Origin: JADJSS01 sp046329815
GTDB taxonomy: Bacteria; Bacteroidota; Bacteroidia; Chitinophagales; JADIYW01
Assembly: GCA_046329815.1 (NCBI GenBank)
Contig: JAXLTY010000001.1
Coordinates: forward strand, 62,001-126,000
Length of the DNA stretch: 64,000 nt
Direction: 5' to 3'
The notes under the pieces are model-generated. The model saw only the letters and a list, made by a program, of their open reading frames with translations. It searched no databases and had not been told where the DNA came from. How positions within the stretch are numbered: position 1 is the stretch's first letter; each line of letters opens with the position of its first letter. A program made the translations under genes and the position numbers. Below, piece by piece: positions 63,013-64,000 of this stretch.

Positions 63013-64000
63013 TTATACTAATTTTGCCAATGCGTGCTTCACACGTTTAAATGCCTCCACTAAATTTTCTTCAGAAGCTGCATACGAAAAACGAATACAT
63101 TCAGGCGCGCCAAAACCGGTACCGCTCACTGCGGCAACATGTCCTTCATGCAATAAATAGAGTGCCAAATCATCGGCATCTTTGATAGGTTCGCCATTAA
63201 AATCTTTTCCGAAATAAGCGCTTAAATCCGGAAAAACATAGAACGCACCATCCGGAATATTGCATTTTACATTCGGAATTTCTTTCAATATGGCTAACAC
63301 CAAATCTCTTCGTTTTTTAAATGCTTCACGAAACGCATCTGTCGGTGCCTGATCGCCTAAAAGTGCTGTAATTGTTGCATGTTGAGCTACTGAGTTGGTG
63401 CCTGATGTAATTTGTCCTTGCAATTTATCGCATGCTTTTGCGATGTATGCAGGTGCTGCTATATAACCTATTCGCCAGCCGGTCATCGCGTAACCTTTCG
63501 CCTGTCCATTTACTACTATCGTTCTGTCTTTCATTGATGGAAATTCCGCAATAGAAATGTGCTTGCCAGTATAATTAATGTGTTCGTAAATTTCATCTGA
63601 AATAATATGGACGTCAGGATATTTTTCTAACACTTTCACAAACGATTCTATTTCTTCTTTTGTATAAACAGCACCTGTTGGATTACTTGGTGAAGAATAC
63701 ACTAAAAATTTTGTTTTCGGTGTGATGGCTTTTTCTAATTGTTCAGCCGTCATTTTAAAATCTGCATCAACGGTTGTTGGTATGAAAACACATTTTGCAT
63801 TACATAATTTCACTTGTTCCGGGTAAGAAACCCAAAACGGCGCAGGTATAATTACTTCATCGCCTTCATTCAAAAACGAAATAAACACATTTGCTAACGA
63901 TTGTTTCGCACCTGTAGAAACGACAATATTTTCCGGTTTGTATTCTAAATTATTATCGCGTTTTAATTTTTCGCAGATTGCTTGTTTTAAGTCCAAATAT
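63013..64000 (-). CDS. Class I aminotransferase (AspC-type), N-terminus cut by window
   Basis: At least 328 residues of a PLP-dependent aspartate-type aminotransferase are present. The visible segments are TGAKQSLANVF, IIPAPFWVSYPEQVKL, SPSNPTGAVYTKEE, HIISDEIYEHI, the PLP-lysine region GQAKGYAMTGWRIGY, and FGAPECIRFSYA with the carboxylate-binding Arg. The frame continues past base 64000 (reading YLDLKQAI), so about 70 residues are missing. A start inside the window is not credible. It ends at a strong terminator. Confidence 0.92.
   Translation of the reverse strand, partial: YLDLKQAICEKLKRDNNLEYKPENIVVSTGAKQSLANVFISFLNEGDEVIIPAPFWVSYPEQVKLCNAKCVFIPTTVDADFKMTAEQLEKAITPKTKFLVYSSPSNPTGAVYTKEEIESFVKVLEKYPDVHIISDEIYEHINYTGKHISIAEFPSMKDRTIVVNGQAKGYAMTGWRIGYIAAPAYIAKACDKLQGQITSGTNSVAQHATITALLGDQAPTDAFREAFKKRRDLVLAILKEIPNVKCNIPDGAFYVFPDLSAYFGKDFNGEPIKDADDLALYLLHEGHVAAVSGTGFGAPECIRFSYAASEENLVEAFKRVKHALAKLV

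Noticed and set aside
63013..63996. Complete aminotransferase starting at the TTG at 63996
   Set aside because: The protein would lack about 70 N-terminal residues that the family needs, and the frame stays open to the window edge, so the gene is simply truncated by the window.

Overview
The window is a stretch of chromosome from an AT-rich Bacteroidota bacterium. Several signs agree. At least four proteins look like type IX secretion system (T9SS) cargo: C-terminal type A sorting domains at 2444-4342, 7845-18515 and 24960-26828, and a CHU_C/gliding type B C-terminus at 55940-58621. The promoter-like boxes read TAnnTTTG, the Bacteroidota -7 element, sometimes with an upstream TTTG. Shine-Dalgarno sequences are essentially absent. 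Several small families typical of the phylum are present (DUF2795, DUF1599, BT_3928-type DoxX protein, Bacteroidota AMP nucleosidase). The class cannot be fixed from this alone; a gliding or surface-active Chitinophagia/Sphingobacteriia-like organism is a reasonable guess. I see no rRNA, tRNA, CRISPR array, insertion sequence or prophage, so this is mostly core chromosome with a few lineage-specific exported proteins.

Layout. 1-6.8 kb: a cut-off small gene, ddl, a divergently transcribed PASTA protein, a T9SS cargo, a DCC-family protein, a YebC regulator and an M43 metalloprotease lipoprotein. 6.8-18.5 kb: an unknown protein and a 10.7-kb gene for a 3556-residue T9SS adhesin-like protein with three super-repeats. 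19-21.8 kb: dapF-corA-AI-2E permease operon. 21.9-29.8 kb: a frame-disrupted small membrane protein, HtrA protease, TrmN6-type tRNA methyltransferase, a T9SS-secreted PhoD phosphatase, a DinB/BstA-like protein with a histone-like tail, dnaB and a phasin-like protein. 29.9-38.6 kb: recJ-lptB, a polyprenyl synthase, a frameshifted alpha/beta hydrolase, AMP nucleosidase, a TonB-domain protein, SanA-like protein, a HExxH exported protein and a PyrR-like phosphoribosyltransferase. 38.7-43.7 kb: a same-strand run starting with a membrane iron-sulfur pair related to heterodisulfide reductase. 43.7-49.1 kb: folP, DUF1599, DoxX-like protein, an orphan Dpp/Opp-type permease and shikimate kinase. 49.1-54 kb: a duplicated-domain exported protein and a phosphate locus (OprP-like porin, DUF47/PhoU-like protein, Pit transporter). 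54.4-64 kb: MeaB, small proteins, a CHU_C protein, riboflavin synthase, cob(I)alamin adenosyltransferase, two FKBP isomerases, an RfaE1-like sugar kinase and an aminotransferase cut by the window end.

How the genes fit together. Phosphate handling is a theme: a secreted PhoD phosphatase could release phosphate, the OprP-like porin would pass it through the outer membrane, and Pit with its DUF47 partner would import it. MeaB and the PduO-type adenosyltransferase point to an adenosylcobalamin-dependent methylmalonyl-CoA mutase encoded elsewhere. Envelope maintenance is well represented (ddl, lptB, PASTA, HtrA, FKBPs, RfaE1-like kinase, SanA).

The least expected features are not genes. Short arrays with a strict 7-bp period occur at four places; three sit directly upstream of start codons (yebC, shikimate kinase, pit), and one lies inside the RfaE1-like kinase gene next to its catalytic motif. 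The porin gene has a (CA)7 tract just before its start codon and a terminator-like hairpin in its leader. Two genes are broken by single-base frameshifts, one at an A8 run. Several genes have a -7 box only 4 nt from the start codon, which suggests leaderless transcripts.
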